From assembly GCA_043821485.1 (NCBI GenBank), contig JBDRCU010000003.1, forward strand, positions 1 to 33,141: a stretch of 33,141 bases of DNA, in the 5' to 3' direction. The notes under the pieces were generated by a model. The model saw only the letters and a list, made by a program, of their open reading frames with translations, made no database searches and was not told where the DNA came from. The translations under genes and the position numbers were made by a program. The DNA is from JBDRCU01 sp043821485. Its GTDB lineage: Bacteria > Patescibacteriota > Minisyncoccia > 2-02-FULL-40-12 > IGHO2-01-FULL-4-A. Positions 1 through 7,381 of this stretch are shown piece after piece. Numbering within the stretch: position 1 is the first letter of the stretch; each line of letters opens with the position of its first letter.

Positions 1-1
1 T

Positions 2-301
2 CGCTGGCTCGAACTTTCTAAACAATTCATTTTAGACAGTAACCAAGCCATAATTATCGCTTCCGAAGAAAATCTCGAAGCCAAAAGAGATTTTCTTAAA
101 AAGATTGGCTCGAACCCCCGCCTCGCGTCCCGCTCGCTTCATTTCCATTTCAAAAACCCTTGGCGAATTCTGGCGGAAACCCCTGTCGCGTCGCTTTGCG
201 ACGCTCCGCATTTTGGCGAAAAAACGAATTCGGAAACTTGGCTGCCGGGGAAGGATTCGAACCTTCATACCATCCTTCAAAGGGATGTGTCCTGCCGTTA
301 G
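2..301 (+). CDS. C-terminal end of a probable serine recombinase (partial, 5' end outside window)
   Basis: An open frame enters from the left edge and stops at the TAG at 299-301. The first ~60 residues (KQFILDSN, EAKRDFLKKIGSN, LHFHFKNPWRILAE) resemble the C-terminal region of large serine recombinases common in CPR genomes, where a helical segment (KR..LK.IGSN) is followed by short strands and a P(W/F)..LAE motif. That assignment is from memory of the family; the catalytic domain lies outside the window. The last ~20 codons are the antisense of tRNA-Gln (LPGKDSNLHT), so the protein tail is read through the tRNA gene. Codons 35-78 are much more GC-rich than the rest of the window. This fits an integrated element whose integrase gene abuts its attachment site. 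It could also be a decayed gene whose frame stays open by chance. Confidence 0.5.
   Translation, partial: RWLELSKQFILDSNQAIIIASEENLEAKRDFLKKIGSNPRLASRSLHFHFKNPWRILAETPVASLCDAPHFGEKTNSETWLPGKDSNLHTILQRDVSCR
188..204. repeat. GC-rich hairpin near tRNA-Gln
   Basis: A perfect 7-bp inverted repeat (GCGTCGC, TTT loop, GCGACGC) lies in the GC-rich stretch between the recombinase-like coding region and the tRNA-Gln 3' end. It is not followed by a T tract. Its arms share the GCGTCGC core with the larger palindrome at 20173-20205. It may be a recombination or REP-like site. Confidence 0.5.
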
Positions 302-312
302 ACGACCCGGCA
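239..312 (-). tRNA. tRNA-Gln (anticodon UUG)
   Basis: The minus strand folds as a complete cloverleaf of 74 nt including an encoded CCA. The acceptor stem is TGCCGGG with CCCGGCA (U1-A72, the usual bacterial tRNA-Gln feature), and the discriminator is G. The anticodon stem CATCC/GGATG encloses the loop CTTTGAA, giving anticodon UUG. The T arm is GAAGG-TTCGAAT-CCTTC. It lies downstream of the flippase-like gene (stop at 374) and may be cotranscribed with it. Its 3' end faces, and is overlapped antisense by, the recombinase-like frame. GatB is encoded in this window, so charging may go through Glu-tRNA(Gln) and GatCAB; that is inference. Confidence 0.96.
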
Positions 313-373
313 ATATCGTTGAAATACAGTCTCTAATAGACTATTTACAACCTATCATAAGTATTGTGAGGTC

Positions 374-1468
374 TCAAGATGTCGAGGGTGTTGTGTTGAC
401 TGGCGTGACAGCTGTCTTTCCATGTTCATCCCCGAATTCGCCTTTGTTGATGGATTCAGTGATTTTTTTGTCTGACCAGCGGTAAATGAACCATCCTATT
501 GGAATAGGTAACCAGAATGTAAATGCCCTTGTTATAAGCGATATGCCAAGGGCTGCACCTTTGTCGAGTCCTGCTCCAATTAGAGCAAGAGTTGATATAG
601 TCTCGTAAACCCCTATCCCTCCGGGGATCGCAGCTATGGAAGCAGTGAAACGTGCAAGAGCGAATGAAATGAACGCTACTTCAAATGAAATCTCAATACC
701 TATTGCACGAGCTGCAAAGAATACTGTGAACGTATTTGCAAGAAGAGACATATTCTGCCAGAAGTATGCAAGCCAGAATGTTTTACCTTTCTTTTTGAGT
801 ATCTGTATATTAAGCGAAGTTTTGAACTGATCGAAGAAACTTCCTACATAATCAGAAGATTTGTTTTTTCCTATGTAGTTATTAAATCTGGAACCTAGCC
901 ATTTAGTTATTCTGTTTTCACCTGCTGATTTGCGTTGTGTCAGGAAGAATATTGAAACAAGGATTATGGCAAGGGCTAAGAATACATAGACGATTATTAA
1001 TGCTTCTGGATGCGTGGAAAACATGCCACGGCGTGCCATTAGGAATATCCCTATTACAACAAAAGTACCGTATCCCATCCAAAGCGTCATTACTTCAAGC
1101 ATTGCCCGTCCTATTGCTTCGAAAACAGGGATTCTCCATCTGCGCAAATAGTGTATGAAGAATGCCTGACCAGAAAGTCCTCCTGAAGGGAGGACCTGAT
1201 TTATGAATTGCACAACAATAGACATGGGAAAAAGATCCTTAATAGATAGATGAGAATTTTTCAGACGCAGTACATATTGGTAATTTAGAGTTAAGAAAAA
1301 GTAGAAAAAGGTTTGGGATACAAGTATTGCAAAAAGCCAAAAATAGTTGGATTCTTTGAAGATATCCGCAATCAGATTGAGCTCATCTATCTTAATGTAA
1401 ACAATAACAATTACCGCTAGGGTAATTATGTAGAAGAAAATTCTTTTTTTATTTATCTTTTGCAGCAT
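374..1468 (-). CDS. Flippase-like integral membrane protein (LPG synthase TM / UPF0104 family)
   Basis: This 364-residue polytopic membrane protein has about eight hydrophobic segments. The family hallmarks are visible: QFINQVLPSGGLSGQAFF early, ALARFTASIAAIPGGIGVYE late, and a final RAFTFWLPIPIGWFIYRW. These match the flippase-like domain shared by MprF N-termini, YbhN and AglD (lysylphosphatidylglycerol synthase TM family). There is no soluble aminoacyl-transferase domain, so it probably moves a lipid-linked substrate rather than making LPG. The start overlaps the end of dnaX by 20 nt, making it the last protein gene of the 5584-374 operon. With GtrA nearby, a role in envelope glycolipids is plausible but not shown. 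Confidence 0.85.
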   Translation of the reverse strand: MLQKINKKRIFFYIITLAVIVIVYIKIDELNLIADIFKESNYFWLFAILVSQTFFYFFLTLNYQYVLRLKNSHLSIKDLFPMSIVVQFINQVLPSGGLSGQAFFIHYLRRWRIPVFEAIGRAMLEVMTLWMGYGTFVVIGIFLMARRGMFSTHPEALIIVYVFLALAIILVSIFFLTQRKSAGENRITKWLGSRFNNYIGKNKSSDYVGSFFDQFKTSLNIQILKKKGKTFWLAYFWQNMSLLANTFTVFFAARAIGIEISFEVAFISFALARFTASIAAIPGGIGVYETISTLALIGAGLDKGAALGISLITRAFTFWLPIPIGWFIYRWSDKKITESINKGEFGDEHGKTAVTPVNTTPSTS

Positions 1469-2492
1469 TGTTCGTCAGTTCAACGATTGCAAGTTCAAGA
1501 GGGAGGGTTGGCACAGGCGTGTTCTTAAGTTGAGTTCTTGCATCAATGAAGACACTAATCATATTCGCAAGCTCGTGTGGGGACTCCCCCTGTTTATTAT
1601 CCAAATTATCGATTAATTTTTTGCGTAAGTAATTAATAAATTGCTGTGTAAAATGTTCAATGTGTATTCCTGATTCATAGAGATCTGCAATTTTAGTAAT
1701 TGCAGTTTTAGTCTCATGCGCAAGCAAAGCATTAAGTAATTCAGAATGTACTGCCGAATCTACTATTCCAAGAATTTCTGAAGCATCTTTTGCTGTAATT
1801 TTTGACCCTGCATAAGACATCAGCTTATTAAGAGCGCTTTCTGCATCGCGAAGCGAACCATTCGAATAAGTTGCAATGGCTTCAAGGGCTTCTGGCTCCG
1901 CATCTAGCTTTTCTATTTTTGCTATCTTCTTTAGTTTGCTTATGATTTCTTTGTTCGGGATTTTTTTAAAATCAAAACGCTGAACACGCGACAAAATTGT
2001 ATCCAGTACTTTGTGAGCTTCTGTTGTTGCCAAGACGAAAAGGACATGGCTTGGAGGTTCTTCCAGTGTTTTAAGCAAAGCATTAAAAGCAGGAGGCGTA
2101 AGCATATGCACCTCGTCAATTATGAAAACTTTGTAATTGCTTGAAGTTGCTGCAACTTGTGCAGAGTCTCTGATATTACGGATTTCATCTATTCCCCTAT
2201 TGGATGCTGCATCAATTTCTATGAGATCAAGGGAAGCTCCATTGCCGATTGATGTACACGAATCACATTTATTACATGGTTCTGATTCTCCGGACTTGCG
2301 ATTTAAACAATTAAGAGCCTTGGCAAGAAGTCGTGCCATGGTTGTCTTACCAGTACCTCTTGGGCCGGTAAACATATATGCATGGCCGGGTTTGCCTGAT
2401 AATATTGCGCCATTTAAGGTACGCACAACATGCTCCTGACCGTGTATCTCGGCAAATGTTTGAGGCCTGTGTTTTCTATACAGGACATTCAT
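1449..2492 (-). CDS. dnaX: DNA polymerase III subunit gamma/tau (short form)
   Basis: This is the clamp-loader ATPase that loads the sliding clamp with delta and delta'. It opens with the family signature YRKHRPQTFAEIHGQEHVV. Next come Walker A GPRGTGKTT (about residues 43-51), a zinc module with four cysteines (CLNRKSGESEPCNKCDSC), Walker B/DEVH (IIDEVHML), sensor 1 TTEAHKV and the SRVQRFDFK arginine-finger region. At 347 residues it has the AAA+ and collar regions but no tau C-terminal DnaB/alpha-binding extension, so it resembles gamma only. It lies 15 nt after the GtrA gene and overlaps the flippase gene by 20 nt. No Shine-Dalgarno precedes the ATG. Confidence 0.96.
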   Translation of the reverse strand: MNVLYRKHRPQTFAEIHGQEHVVRTLNGAILSGKPGHAYMFTGPRGTGKTTMARLLAKALNCLNRKSGESEPCNKCDSCTSIGNGASLDLIEIDAASNRGIDEIRNIRDSAQVAATSSNYKVFIIDEVHMLTPPAFNALLKTLEEPPSHVLFVLATTEAHKVLDTILSRVQRFDFKKIPNKEIISKLKKIAKIEKLDAEPEALEAIATYSNGSLRDAESALNKLMSYAGSKITAKDASEILGIVDSAVHSELLNALLAHETKTAITKIADLYESGIHIEHFTQQFINYLRKKLIDNLDNKQGESPHELANMISVFIDARTQLKNTPVPTLPLELAIVELTNNAAKDK

Positions 2493-2507
2493 ATATTATG
2501 GCTTAAA

Positions 2508-3128
2508 TTATTTCTTGAACACCAATAGCTTATACCCTATAAAGTTAACAATCAAGGCAACAGCAGATCCTGATACAGCTCCTACATTCGCCCATGCACG
2601 GGCATTCAGCCCGAATGACACGCCTATGCCATTTACTACTACAGAAGCTACGGTGACATTCACAATTAATGCTAATAGAGAAACAGCAAAGTATGCAACA
2701 TATTCTTTTTTATGGGGACCAGATTCAGTTATTCCAAAGGTCCAGTATCTATTCCATAGATAACTGCTAATATTAGCCACTACGAATGAGGCTGATTTAA
2801 AGACAGAGAACCATTCTCCGCTTTCTATGCCTGTGTAAGCAATAAGAATATTTAGATAGCCGAAATCAACAAGAGAATTGGTTAGTCCTACAACAGCAAA
2901 TCTACCGAACTGATTGAATGTATGATGAACTCTTCCAAATAGATAGCCCATATTAAGACCAATGATCCATATGATGGGAAGAATAAATATCAGCCATGCA
3001 TATGAAAAACCATTCCATTGCGGAATCTCTATGAATACAATAATGCGCCACGCGATTATACCGGCTGTTGCGCCGGTAATAATGGAAAACAAAATATCGT
3101 ATTTATGTCTTACGGAAACATCATCCAT
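2508..3128 (-). CDS. GtrA family membrane protein
   Basis: This 206-residue protein carries the GtrA-like fold: GRFAVVGLTNSLVDFGYLNIL marks the first helix of the domain (about residue 95 on), followed by FVVANISSYLWNRYWTF with the conserved NRYWTF, then two C-terminal helices ending FIGYKLLVFKK. About 70 residues at the N-terminus add two more membrane segments. GtrA proteins are thought to translocate polyprenyl-linked sugars for surface polysaccharides. Its ATG overlaps the TAA of the upstream ATPase gene as TAATG, so the two are translationally coupled. It sits in one operon with a VirD4-like ATPase, dnaX and a flippase-like protein. Confidence 0.88.
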   Translation of the reverse strand: MDDVSVRHKYDILFSIITGATAGIIAWRIIVFIEIPQWNGFSYAWLIFILPIIWIIGLNMGYLFGRVHHTFNQFGRFAVVGLTNSLVDFGYLNILIAYTGIESGEWFSVFKSASFVVANISSYLWNRYWTFGITESGPHKKEYVAYFAVSLLALIVNVTVASVVVNGIGVSFGLNARAWANVGAVSGSAVALIVNFIGYKLLVFKK

Positions 3129-5584
3129 TAGAGTATGTTTTGATCTTCAAATCCTTTGCGGATTTCTTCTTCTATTTCAGCACGTGGGCGACCATATGTC
3201 ATTCTGGACAATTCTTTTATTTTCTCAAATAACTGTGGATCGCCGTTAGCTTCTTTTACAGTTTGAATATTAAACGGTTTAGTCGTCTTACCGTTTACAA
3301 GCAGTTTAACGTGTACGTTGAAATTATCAATGTTTGACAAATCTTGCGGTTCAAATTCTGGTGCAAAGATATTTTTCATATAGTCTCCATCTTCCGGTCC
3401 TACACGAAACGCTGCTATTGAACCTACATTGCCAAACACAGAATCACGGATATTTTCCGGAAGCTGTTTAATAAATTGATGAGCAATTGTAAGATTCAAT
3501 CTGTATTTGCGGGCTTCAGATAATATGGTTGCAATACTGTCAGTTGTGATATTTTGAAACTCATCAAGATAGAGGTAGAAGTCGCGTCTATCATCTTCAG
3601 GCGTGTCTACGCGTGAAAGCGAAGCAGCAAGGAGCTTGGTAACTATTAACATGCCAAGCAGGTTTGCATTTGTTTCTCCAATGCGTCCTTTGGAAAGACT
3701 GACAATGAGTATTTTGCCGTTATCAATAATATCTCTGAAATTTATTGCAGTATGCTTCTGGTTGAGTATTGTTCTTAAGAACTCGCTGGATACGAATGTA
3801 TCTATCTTGCTTGAGATATATGGAGCCATGTTTGCAAGTGCTGATTCTCCTCCGGCTTTCTCTGCTTCTAATTGCCAGAACTGGCGCACAAGAGGATCTG
3901 GTTCACGACTAAGTTTATCTCTTCGGAATTCATCATCTACTAATACACGTGAAATATCTGCAAGAACAGGAATCTTTTTCTCATTTGTTGGATCTTGTTG
4001 GAAGTCGTCCATTAATAGCAAACAGGAATTTTTGAAATATTTTTCAAAAAGCGGTCCACCTGTTTCTTTGAGGTTATAGAGCTTATCTATGATTGCAAGA
4101 AGTTCGTTTATTATTAATGTTTTTTGTTCCGGATGATTTGGATCAAATTCAAAAATGTTTAATCCTAAAGGACGTTCAAGGTCAGCAGGATTGAAGTAGA
4201 TAACGTCATTAGCGCGTTCAGGCGGTATAACGGACAGGGCATGTTCAGCAAAATCACCATGAGGTTCAATCACACAAAGTCCCCTGCCTTCGGCTAGGTC
4301 TTGCTCAATCATATGTTTCATCATAGATGATTTACCAGTACCAGTCTGCCCGATTATATAGAAGTGTCGACGACGGTCTTCTGGTGTCATGCGAATAGGT
4401 GTTTTTTGTCCGCGATAAGCGCTGTCTCCAAGATGTATTCCTTCGCGTGGCATATCTGGTGGCGGTTCTGATGCGCGGGATTCGAGGAATTTCACTCTTG
4501 GGGCAGAAGTTGTAGAAGTAGGCATATGGAAAATGCTTGCTATCTCTTCTGTAGACATGAGCATTTTTCTGCTTTTATCAAATAGCCTGAATGCGAAGTT
4601 ATATATCAGCTTATTAAGCGCTCTACTTTTTACTTTAACAACTTTAGGCGTATTAAAATCAGGAGTTGCAAATTGTGCAAATGAACCTGAAAGTTCATTG
4701 AGAACCTGTTCAGCCATTGGTTCTGAAGGAGCTGAAGCAACAAGTCTTACATTCACATCAAAAAGTTGTTTATTAGCCTTAGTTGTTATTGATTTAATTA
4801 CTGTTTCATCTGCAGGCGTTACAACTCGTGGTATGCTGGCTCTTGCGGGATTGAATATTGAAGCATTCTTTTCCTTGTCTTTATCGGCTTCTTTGGGTGG
4901 ATGTTTGGCGCGATGAAGCGATTGCTTGAATTGCCAGCCTGACTGCATTTCACGTGCAACGCGTGCGGCAAGAGATCTGATTCCTTTGTCATGATTTGGG
5001 CGAACGATAATCTGCATTGCTATGCCTTCTCCTTCTGCTTGAAGCTTAGACATTGCTGTAAGTATCGCGCCAAGAGGATCTCCTTCGAGAAGCTGATATG
5101 TTTTAATTGGAAGTACAGAATGTTCTGTATACATAAGATATGCTCCTGCATGTCCTCCTTGTGGATTGAAGATATTGTAATCCTCTGTCTCGCTTACATC
5201 TGCAGTTGGATATATTGCATGTATTTGTTTTTCGATAAGAGTTTTATTACTTCGGGGTACTGCAATATAGAAGTGGGTTTCTTCTCCGACATGATGTACT
5301 GCAAGTTCAAGGGCAACATAAGGTTCTCCGTAGATAAATCTGTTCCATCCTTTTTCATGAAGAGTGACAAAGCTTGCGAATAGCTGTTCACTTACGCTTA
5401 TGGCTTCTTTTTCTTGTTGTTTGTTTGACCCTTGTTCTTTTTTTTCTTTTGGAATCCGGACCAAAAACAGCGTCATATTTAATGCACGTTGTACATGTCC
5501 TTTACTTCTCCACCCATTGATAATTACAAAGCCGGCTATTATAACAGCAACTAAAACAGCAAGCGTGAATATTGCTCCAACCAT
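3128..5584 (-). CDS. Membrane-anchored VirD4/TraG-like (type IV secretion-type) ATPase
   Basis: The 818-residue protein starts with one membrane helix (AIFTLAVLVAVIIAGFVII). A ~350-residue region without a recognised fold follows (SEQLFASFVTLHEK, then HFYIAVPRSNKTLIEKQI). The P-loop ATPase core comes next, with Walker A GQTGTGKSSMM near residues 411-421, EPHGDFAEH after it, and Walker B/DEFQ (YLYLDEFQNI) near 670. The end has an AHQFIKQLP...GNVGSIAAFRVG block, as in coupling proteins. This matches the T4SS DNA-binding/coupling ATPases that CPR genomes carry beside type IV pilus-like genes. No relaxase or VirB genes are nearby. An extended -10 box lies 7 nt before the ATG, suggesting a leaderless mRNA. 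The substrate (DNA or pilus/secretion) cannot be told. Confidence 0.8.
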   Translation of the reverse strand: MVGAIFTLAVLVAVIIAGFVIINGWRSKGHVQRALNMTLFLVRIPKEKKEQGSNKQQEKEAISVSEQLFASFVTLHEKGWNRFIYGEPYVALELAVHHVGEETHFYIAVPRSNKTLIEKQIHAIYPTADVSETEDYNIFNPQGGHAGAYLMYTEHSVLPIKTYQLLEGDPLGAILTAMSKLQAEGEGIAMQIIVRPNHDKGIRSLAARVAREMQSGWQFKQSLHRAKHPPKEADKDKEKNASIFNPARASIPRVVTPADETVIKSITTKANKQLFDVNVRLVASAPSEPMAEQVLNELSGSFAQFATPDFNTPKVVKVKSRALNKLIYNFAFRLFDKSRKMLMSTEEIASIFHMPTSTTSAPRVKFLESRASEPPPDMPREGIHLGDSAYRGQKTPIRMTPEDRRRHFYIIGQTGTGKSSMMKHMIEQDLAEGRGLCVIEPHGDFAEHALSVIPPERANDVIYFNPADLERPLGLNIFEFDPNHPEQKTLIINELLAIIDKLYNLKETGGPLFEKYFKNSCLLLMDDFQQDPTNEKKIPVLADISRVLVDDEFRRDKLSREPDPLVRQFWQLEAEKAGGESALANMAPYISSKIDTFVSSEFLRTILNQKHTAINFRDIIDNGKILIVSLSKGRIGETNANLLGMLIVTKLLAASLSRVDTPEDDRRDFYLYLDEFQNITTDSIATILSEARKYRLNLTIAHQFIKQLPENIRDSVFGNVGSIAAFRVGPEDGDYMKNIFAPEFEPQDLSNIDNFNVHVKLLVNGKTTKPFNIQTVKEANGDPQLFEKIKELSRMTYGRPRAEIEEEIRKGFEDQNIL

Positions 5585-5590
5585 ACTTTA

Positions 5591-5596
5591 ATTATA
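5591..5596 (-). promoter_or_regulatory. Extended -10 promoter for the VirD4-like ATPase operon
   Basis: The minus strand reads TGCTATAAT, a perfect extended -10, ending 7 nt from the A of the ATG at 5584. A 17-nt spacer leads to only a weak -35 (CTGCTA at 5614-5619). Transcription would start at or next to the start codon, so the mRNA would be leaderless. The box lies directly after the upstream terminator's T tract. Confidence 0.65.
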
Positions 5597-5598
5597 GC

Positions 5599-5620
5599 AA
5601 AAAACTGCCTCGATAGCAGT
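5599..5620 (-). terminator. Rho-independent terminator of the 146-aa gene
   Basis: On the minus strand ACTGC, a 7-nt loop and GCAGT form a 5-bp stem followed by six T's. It begins next to the TAG of the 146-residue gene and separates it from the ATPase operon. Confidence 0.65.
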
Positions 5621-6061
5621 CTAGAGCTTCTTCAGCTTGCCTCTTTCAACTAGGTCGTCATATAGTTGATCAACAAGAGCATCGTGAAAAGCGTCTATAA
5701 GGGCTGGATTGTTTGTTTTTTGTGCCTGGTTAGCTGCTTCGGTAATAGATTTAGTAAAAGCTGTATCAACAAGTTGTTGGACAGCATTGTGTATTTCAGG
5801 CGTCATGCCGGATTGTGTATCTGTTTGAGGCGTCGGTTGTTGATCTTGTGCCACATCATCTTGATCGTCATCCTGCTGTGTCGTCTGCTGAGGCGCAGGA
5901 ATGAACTTCTCGTGAAGGGTTTCACGCAATATTTCCTTATCATGAGGCATTTCGCCTATAGTTCCTGATTCTTGTTGCTGTTTTAATTCAGCCTTTTTTG
6001 TCTCAAGGTGTTGTTCAAGCTGTGCTATCTCATTGTGTAGGCCGGGTGATATATTTGGCAT
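5621..6061 (-). CDS. Small acidic Q/D-rich protein of unknown function
   Basis: The product is 146 residues and I do not recognise it. Residues 5-35 (LHNEIAQLEQHLETKKAELK) form a likely coiled coil. Residues 65-95 are low-complexity Q, D and T. The C-terminal 55 residues (HNAVQQLVDTAFTKSITEAA, then DAFHDALVDQLYDDLVERGK) look helical and folded. No signal peptide or membrane segment is seen. It has its own promoter and terminator on either side, so it is a single-gene unit just upstream of the ATPase operon. That layout suggests, but does not show, a partner role with the ATPase. Confidence 0.75.
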   Translation of the reverse strand: MPNISPGLHNEIAQLEQHLETKKAELKQQQESGTIGEMPHDKEILRETLHEKFIPAPQQTTQQDDDQDDVAQDQQPTPQTDTQSGMTPEIHNAVQQLVDTAFTKSITEAANQAQKTNNPALIDAFHDALVDQLYDDLVERGKLKKL

Positions 6062-6070
6062 AATGTCTAC

Positions 6071-6099
6071 AGTATAGCTTAAGCAGGGCCAAGAATCAA
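6071..6099 (-). promoter_or_regulatory. Promoter of the 146-aa gene
   Basis: TTGATT (6094-6099), a 17-nt spacer and TATACT (6071-6076) read on the minus strand. Transcription would start about 3 nt before the ATG at 6061. The -35 box overlaps the T tract of the preceding terminator. Confidence 0.6.
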
Positions 6100-6117
6100 A
6101 AACACGCCTCTTGGCGC
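6098..6117 (-). terminator. Terminator of the sigma/anti-sigma operon
   Basis: On the minus strand GCGCC-AAGA-GGCGT forms a short stem followed by GTTTTTG. An overlapping alternative stem (GCCAAGA with TCTTGGC) would disrupt it, so the site could also act as a switch. Confidence 0.55.
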
Positions 6118-6145
6118 TTTCTATAATATCTCTGATTTTTTATTG

Positions 6146-6544
6146 CTATATGGTTCGTATTTTTGCTTCCATTGTCTTCCATCGCTTTGCCCAGATAAAT
6201 GTTGTCATAACAATGCCTGCTCCGAGAAATACATAAAAAGTAATTGGTGACATGAACATATGATATGCGTTGTAGAGAACTCCATGGAATGGAAGTGTAG
6301 ATAAAGAGAAGTAGTCATTGCGTACTAAAGACCATACTCCGCGAATTGCAAAAGGCATTATTGCTAATGCAACAAGACTGAGGCTAATGCATTTGGCTCG
6401 AAACTTTTCACAGGAAATAACCCCGGTCATTACATTGTGAGTAAAACCATCTGTTGGTTCAATCGGATAATCGGGACAATCAGATTTTATATTTTTTCTA
6501 ATGTAGGAATCAAATAGCATATCTTTTTGTTTTTGTGTTTTCAT
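6146..6544 (-). CDS. Two-helix membrane protein coupled to the ECF sigma gene; candidate anti-sigma factor
   Basis: The product has 132 residues: a ~50-residue cytoplasmic-looking N-terminus, a membrane helix (ISLSLVALAIMPFAIRGVW) and a second one (PITFYVFLGAGIVMTTFIWA). The start codon overlaps the sigma-factor stop as ATGA, the usual arrangement of an ECF sigma and its membrane anti-sigma. The N-terminal part lacks the HxxxCxxC zinc signature of the common ZAS anti-sigma domain, so the role rests on position and topology only. It could instead be an unrelated membrane protein. Confidence 0.7.
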   Translation of the reverse strand: MKTQKQKDMLFDSYIRKNIKSDCPDYPIEPTDGFTHNVMTGVISCEKFRAKCISLSLVALAIMPFAIRGVWSLVRNDYFSLSTLPFHGVLYNAYHMFMSPITFYVFLGAGIVMTTFIWAKRWKTMEAKIRTI

Positions 6545-7086
6545 GTATACATTGTTGCCACATCTTGAAGCAGATTATTAGCTTTAATCAATTCCTGCAA
6601 TGATTGGCGTGCGCGATGCAGTTTGCTTTTCAATGTATTCTGATTCATATTCATCATAGTTGCTATTTCTTTGTATGAGAATCCCTCATAGTACAGTAGC
6701 TTGATTATTGTTCTGTCTTCCGGCTGGAGCTGTTCAATGCATGATTGCAGTTCTTTTGATATTTCTGTATTGATTACCTGTGCCTGATAATCAATTGCAT
6801 TCTCGCGCGCATAGTTCTCAAGCATTGTATTGTCTAGAGTTATCGTCTTCTCCTTCTTCCTTCTGAAAAAATCTACAGTGACATTCCGTGCAATACTGAA
6901 TAGCCAGCTTTTTACTTTCTTCTTGTCTTTTACGGAATCGAACTTTTTATATGCTTTTATAAATGTATCCTGCGCCAGATCTTCTGCCTCAAATCTATTG
7001 CCAACTAGACGGTAGTGGAAATTTATTATGTTCTTTTGATAGTTCTTCACCAGATCTTCAAATTGTGTTAGCTGTTGAATCCTCAT
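6541..7086 (-). CDS. ECF-type RNA polymerase sigma factor
   Basis: The 181-residue product has region 2 (VKNYQKNIINFHYRLVGNRF, AEDLAQDTFIKAYKKFD, then SWLFSIARNVTVDFFRRKK) and region 4 (LQPEDRTIIKLLYYEGFSY, then KEIATMMNMNQNTLKSKLHR). There is no region 1.1 or 3, which is the ECF layout. It would redirect RNA polymerase to a small regulon in response to a signal sensed by its coupled membrane protein. It ends in TGA within the ATGA overlap, which also shows that UGA is a stop here. A near-consensus promoter lies 30 nt upstream. Confidence 0.92.
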   Translation of the reverse strand: MRIQQLTQFEDLVKNYQKNIINFHYRLVGNRFEAEDLAQDTFIKAYKKFDSVKDKKKVKSWLFSIARNVTVDFFRRKKEKTITLDNTMLENYARENAIDYQAQVINTEISKELQSCIEQLQPEDRTIIKLLYYEGFSYKEIATMMNMNQNTLKSKLHRARQSLQELIKANNLLQDVATMYT

Positions 7087-7116
7087 CTATAAATAGATTT
7101 ACTGGTATCTACCTGT

Positions 7117-7145
7117 ATTATAGCAGACGGATAATATGCTGTCAG
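7117..7145 (-). promoter_or_regulatory. Strong sigma-70 promoter for the ECF sigma operon
   Basis: CTGACA (7140-7145), a 17-nt spacer and TATAAT (7117-7122, extended as TGCTATAAT) read on the minus strand. The predicted leader is ~24 nt. Just upstream, GGTTGCA (7146-7152) and TGCAACC (7174-7180) form a spaced 7-bp inverted repeat that could be an operator. No ECF-style (GGAAC) -35 is seen, so autoregulation by the ECF factor is not evident. Confidence 0.8.
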
Positions 7146-7255
7146 GGTTGCATTTTTGGAGAGTTGGGATATTTGCAACCTTAGGGGAGGATCCTGCGTC
7201 TTATGAGTATGACAGAAGCTGTACCGAGACGAGGATCACGGTGATTAGACACCTC

Positions 7256-7365
7256 ATGCCCCGCCTTCTGGACTTTTAGGAAAACTGAAACCACGATTTG
7301 TACTTTCCTTCCTTATAAATTAATTGGTTTTCAGAATTCCTAGGGTAGTCCAGAAGGCGGGGCAT
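7256..7365. repeat. 110-nt foldback element with 19-bp perfect terminal inverted repeats
   Basis: Arms 7256-7274 and 7347-7365 are perfect 19-bp inverted repeats (ATGCCCCGCCTTCTGGACT). Inside them, TAGGAA-AA-CTGAAA-CCA pairs with most of TGGTTTTCAG-AA-TTCCTA, extending the hairpin to ~36 bp around a ~30-nt AT-rich loop. It lies between the leuS stop and the sigma promoter. There is no T tract on either side, so it is not a classic terminator. It could be a MITE-like element, a structured RNA or a processing site. No target-site duplication is obvious. The 7087-7381 gap holds nothing else firm apart from the sigma promoter region. Confidence 0.8.
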
Positions 7366-7381
7366 CATTATGTTTGCGTGG

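Noticed and set aside
32..313. 93-residue minus-strand frame across tRNA-Gln
   Set aside because: It is the tRNA gene and the GC-rich flank read as protein; no family resemblance.
7256..7365. leuS Rho-independent terminator
   Set aside because: No T tract follows either arm and the hairpin is far longer than needed; kept as a foldback repeat instead, though a terminator role is not excluded.
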